Shown here: one piece after another, positions 60,749 through 64,000 of the stretch
Layout of the letters: each line of letters opens with the position of its first letter
How positions within the stretch are numbered: position 1 is the stretch's first letter
DNA from: Daphnia carinata
Taxonomy: Eukaryota > Arthropoda > Branchiopoda > Diplostraca > Daphniidae
Direction: 5' to 3'
DNA length: 64,000 nt
Assembly: GCF_022539665.2 (NCBI RefSeq)
Contig: NC_081334.1
Location: 8,216,424-8,280,423, forward strand
Notes under the pieces: model-generated
What the model was told of the DNA's origin: nothing
Databases searched by the model: none
The model's input: the letters and a program-made list of their open reading frames with translations, nothing else
Program-made: the position numbers and the translations under genes

Positions 60749-62687
60749 TTTGGCGGTTTATTAGGCTTGAAAATGTTGCCTAGCGTAAGTAAAAATCGGC
60801 TAGGTTTGTATAGTTTTATCAATGTCGAAGTGATCTATGATAATGTTGAGTGACCAAGGTAAATAATAATTTAAGAGTTAAACGTATTTAACTTCATTGA
60901 GCAGTGACTTCATTAATCACTGAATCACAAAAAAGGCCTTTCCTGGTCAAAACTAATTAAAATCGATTTGTCATTATTAGTAGCTTTGTAAACGTCTATT
61001 GCAAAGCTTCCTTAAATTTCAGTGCTGTTAATGATGCGTAATTAGGTAACTAATAGCTCCTTGGAAATGTGCGCAAGGTGGAAAACAAGACACGGAGGAC
61101 GCCAAAAATCATTTATAAATGCTGGAAAAATGCGACTCTTGCCAGAGATGCAGGTGGTTCTTTCGGAATAAAGGTGAGGTTATTAGTTCCTCTTCCTCTT
61201 CAACAAAAGCCACGACATAACTATTGGAATTTTACTCACAAATGTTCCTACGCAACTTGTAGGCCACATTTCAGTTCTGCTTAAACCATTTATTGCTTTG
61301 GTGAAAAGCGCTCCTACCCTACATAACAGACAGCTTTAATCGCCTGGCATAGTTATAGCAGTAGGGTTTGATTGTAATATAATTATTGGAACCTTTGTAA
61401 CTGTGAAAAGCATTGAAAATGTGATGAAGAAATAAATGATATTTGAATCAAGAGTGAATTATAGTAGTCCTTTTTTGTCCTTGCTTCAAACGATATTTAG
61501 TTAAAGATTATAATATTGTTCCTATAAACATATTTTAGTCTTCATGTTAACATATTCGTTCCCAGCACCCACCAAAATCCCCGCGGAACTCATTCCCGGA
61601 ACTCATCACAGGCCTTTATCTATGGTTTTGTGGCAAATAGTATTTTTTTATTACAAAAGGTACGTATCTTAAATTATCTATATATAATTGTTTTCTTATT
61701 TATCAGTGTATTAAGGGGTACTAGCGAATGCGTCCCCCCCCCCCGCCCCCGGGAACTCCCATGGAAAAAGGACATCAGTCAGGAGGGCGATACTGGGACT
61801 GGAAACGCCTCTAACAAAATGTCAAGGGCTAAAAACCAAACACTGTGTAAAAAAAATATAACTTTTATACATACATACAAAATATTTTCTAGAGACTATA
61901 GCGGCTACTGCTGCTGCCGTAGCGACCTGGAATATTTTCCGCTCCAATTTAAAAAGTAGATAAATGGAAAATCGGTAACTATGCGGGTTGGGAACATAGC
62001 GCAAATTTTTTAGGAATAAAAATTTGCCATTTTTGACTCATACTCGAATTAGAATGATTTTGCATATGGCATGATATCCAAAATCCGATATTAAATTATA
62101 GTTTAAACGATGCTCTTTTTTTAAGCCCTAAAAAGCCCTCGTAACCCTGTTTATCGTCGCGTACATGAGAGCCAAAGTAGCCCTATTTACTATTGACCCT
62201 CTCGAATGTCCGGAAACTTAATCGTCCAATTTAAAAGGGTCCTACTCGTGAATTAAAAATTCGCAAAAAAACTCTATATAAAACTTTTCTATGTGAACAA
62301 TTTCATTCCAATAATCATCTACATCAGATGACTATTGTATTTTCTACGAATTCTATAAAAACCAGTTTTTCTATAAGCCTCGCTCGGCTGTCCGGAAACT
62401 TTGTGTAGGTACTGTCTGGTATGGTGACGAGACAAACAATACAACTGTTATGCAGCCGCCTAATGTTATTGCATCGAAGGAATGAAACGGGTGAGTGAGA
62501 TGACTTTGAATTTTATTTTTTTAATAAGCAAAAACATAAAGTATTAATTTATTCTTCATTCGTTTTAGGTTCAGCAAACTATTTCTTCAAAATGAGGCAT
62601 CAATCAGTGTATTGAATTTTGGCAAATCAAACCCAAATGAAATAAAATAATTGGCGGATTTGGAATGGTTAGGTTAAATTAGGTTAG
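60749..62687. other. Gene-free AT-rich region
   Basis: No coding exon is supported. A C-rich run lies at 61734-61749. TGTCCGGAAACTT occurs near 62207 and again near 62391, a short direct repeat of unknown meaning. Confidence 0.4.
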
Positions 62688-62935
62688 CCCAGATAACACA
62701 GTTCCGTCTTTGGGACTGTGCTTACCGCATTAAAAACGTCCTGGAATGGTCCGATAGGCGACCAAATCTGGTTTTTATGACCGCAAAATCAGGGATAAAA
62801 GGGGGCTTTTGCACGTATTTTGTGCGGTGGTGGGGTAGCGTTTGGGCCAAAGGACCTCTTTTTGTTAGGCCAATAAACGTCTTTTGGCGTCGCTTGTGAT
62901 CCCAAACAGGGTTCATTACGGGACAATAATTGACC
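62688..62935 (-). repeat. Partial inverted copy of the CCCAGAYARCAC element
   Basis: It starts CCCAGATAACACA and follows the reverse complement of 60748 leftward: GGGACTGTG, TTAAAAACGTCC, GGCGACCAA, CAGGGATAAAAG and AATAAACGTCTTTTGG blocks in the same order. The tRNA-like part is not included. Confidence 0.65.
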
Positions 62936-63399
62936 TCTTATTATTGGATATTTTTTTTATCGCCCTTCGTAACAAAATAAATAGAAATATAATTCAAATG
63001 CAAAACAAAATTCTTGTTTATTTTTGGGTACAATTCACTGGGTTATTGCTTACGGGACCATAATAACAGAACGTAGAACGAAAATGGAAGTTTCAGTAAA
63101 TAACTAAGAACTGTGAAAACGTAATTTGGCAATATCCCAATTCGCAAATTATTTCATTTGATTTCGATTTGATTTGATTTGAAAAAATCTAATACACTGG
63201 CACCAATGTGACGATGCTGGCCTTTCTACTGTGGTGAAGGTTCTACTGTGCCCTCAGTATTGGTTTTCCCACGAAAGAAAGCGTTACCAGTCATTTTCGA
63301 ACGTGGTCCCGCTGGCTGCATTGACTTAGCCCATGAATTGGGTTGGATGACAGGTTTAAATTTTCTAAAAGCCCTTCTATAACTGCTATGATTGGCGGT
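62936..63399. other. Spacer without supportable features
   Basis: AT-rich sequence with repeated TTTGATTT near 63160-63180. No gene seen. Confidence 0.4.
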
Positions 63400-64000
63400 G
63401 AAATAGGACTGGGAGAAATAGGACAGACTTTTACAAACTTTTAGGACAATCCTATTTCTCCATGGCATCAGTCCTATTTCTCCTCGGCATCAGTCCTATT
63501 TCTCCTTAGAAAAAGTCCTACTTCGTTTACCTTGTTCCAAAGGGAACGATGACCCTCCAATCCGATAGGCAATGTATTGCGTAAGAGTACCGGCTTATAT
63601 CCATTTTTCTTTTTAAAAAACCGATAGCGTTTACTCATTATTGAAATGGTTCACAAATTTTTTATCTCTTATCCTATTTTAATTTTAATTGCTGAGGAAC
63701 ATAAATTATTTTGAATCTAATAGTTCATTTAATAAAATACTATTAGAGCAAAATCAGAATATGTAAGAGCTGTATATAACCATAGATGTATGAAATAGTA
63801 AAACATTAGTTCAATTGGAAAAGTTGGTTATGACTGTAATAAATATTTCTGTAGAATGTCTAATAGTATTTTGTTAAATGAACTATATTAAATAAAATAT
63901 AGTTCATGTTCTCCTACAATTTAAATTAAAATAGGATAAGAAAAAAAAGTTTTGTGAACCATTTATCTAATGAGTTAACACCATCGGTTTTTTAAAAAGG
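63400..64000. repeat. Inverted-repeat family AGTCCTATTTCTCC, third copy running off the window
   Basis: A core of 14-mers (63400-63530) is followed by an arm matching the reverse complement of 37217-37440, the same linker inverted (63750-63830), and a second arm in opposite orientation that runs off the edge at 64000. Compared with 36.0-37.6 kb it is the same composite in reverse. Confidence 0.72.

Overview
The window is eukaryotic nuclear DNA, most likely from an arthropod and probably a branchiopod crustacean such as Daphnia. Five intron-containing protein genes have short introns (roughly 50-200 bp) with GT..AG ends. The 14-3-3 gene carries the pair of mutually exclusive exons known from insects, and the repeats are arthropod-style Gypsy LTR elements. 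The species call is an inference; no search was run.

Gene-rich half (about 0.7-33.2 kb). A 14-3-3 zeta gene (+, 1547-4015) is tail to tail with an RBM12/SWAN-like five-RRM gene (-, 6303-9336). That gene is head to head, 3 kb apart, with a complete 16-exon CNOT1 gene (+, 12379-21006), the CCR4-NOT scaffold. Next come a TATA-box gene for a small secreted Ser/Thr-rich protein (+, 23878-24555) and a seven-exon gene for a four-transmembrane protein with a PPPPY tail (+, 25397-27010). The latter is tail to tail with a 15-exon DNA topoisomerase I gene (-, 29168-33206). These are housekeeping genes for mRNA turnover, RNA binding, signalling and DNA relaxation. Nothing suggests that they form one pathway.

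Repeat-rich half (about 33.2-64 kb). The main object is a very large retrovirus-like LTR element of the Gypsy class at 38779-59349, about 14.5 kb once a later insertion is subtracted. It has 0.8-0.96 kb LTRs with a TATA duplication at both ends. Its order is gag (with a second long overlapping frame), protease, RT-RNase H, integrase, a candidate internal TATA promoter, two accessory ORFs, and a degenerate env-like gene. The accessory ORFs share an apparently undescribed domain of about 62 residues (paired tryptophans, NR.PP, terminal CxxC). A complete second Gypsy element (45691-51774, minus strand) sits inside the integrase-coding end of pol. A 429-bp solo LTR (53527-53955) sits between the two accessory ORFs. 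Each has an ATAT duplication. Most retroelement genes carry stops or frameshifts.

Around the element lie two non-autonomous repeat families. One is a hairpin-rich inverted-repeat family built on the 14-mer AGTCCTATTTCTCC (36.0-37.6 kb, a diverged relative at 38.5 kb, and 63.4-64.0 kb). The other has CCCAGAYARCAC termini (59524-60748, with a partial copy at 62688-62935) and contains a tRNA-like pol III module. The remaining stretches show no supportable gene.
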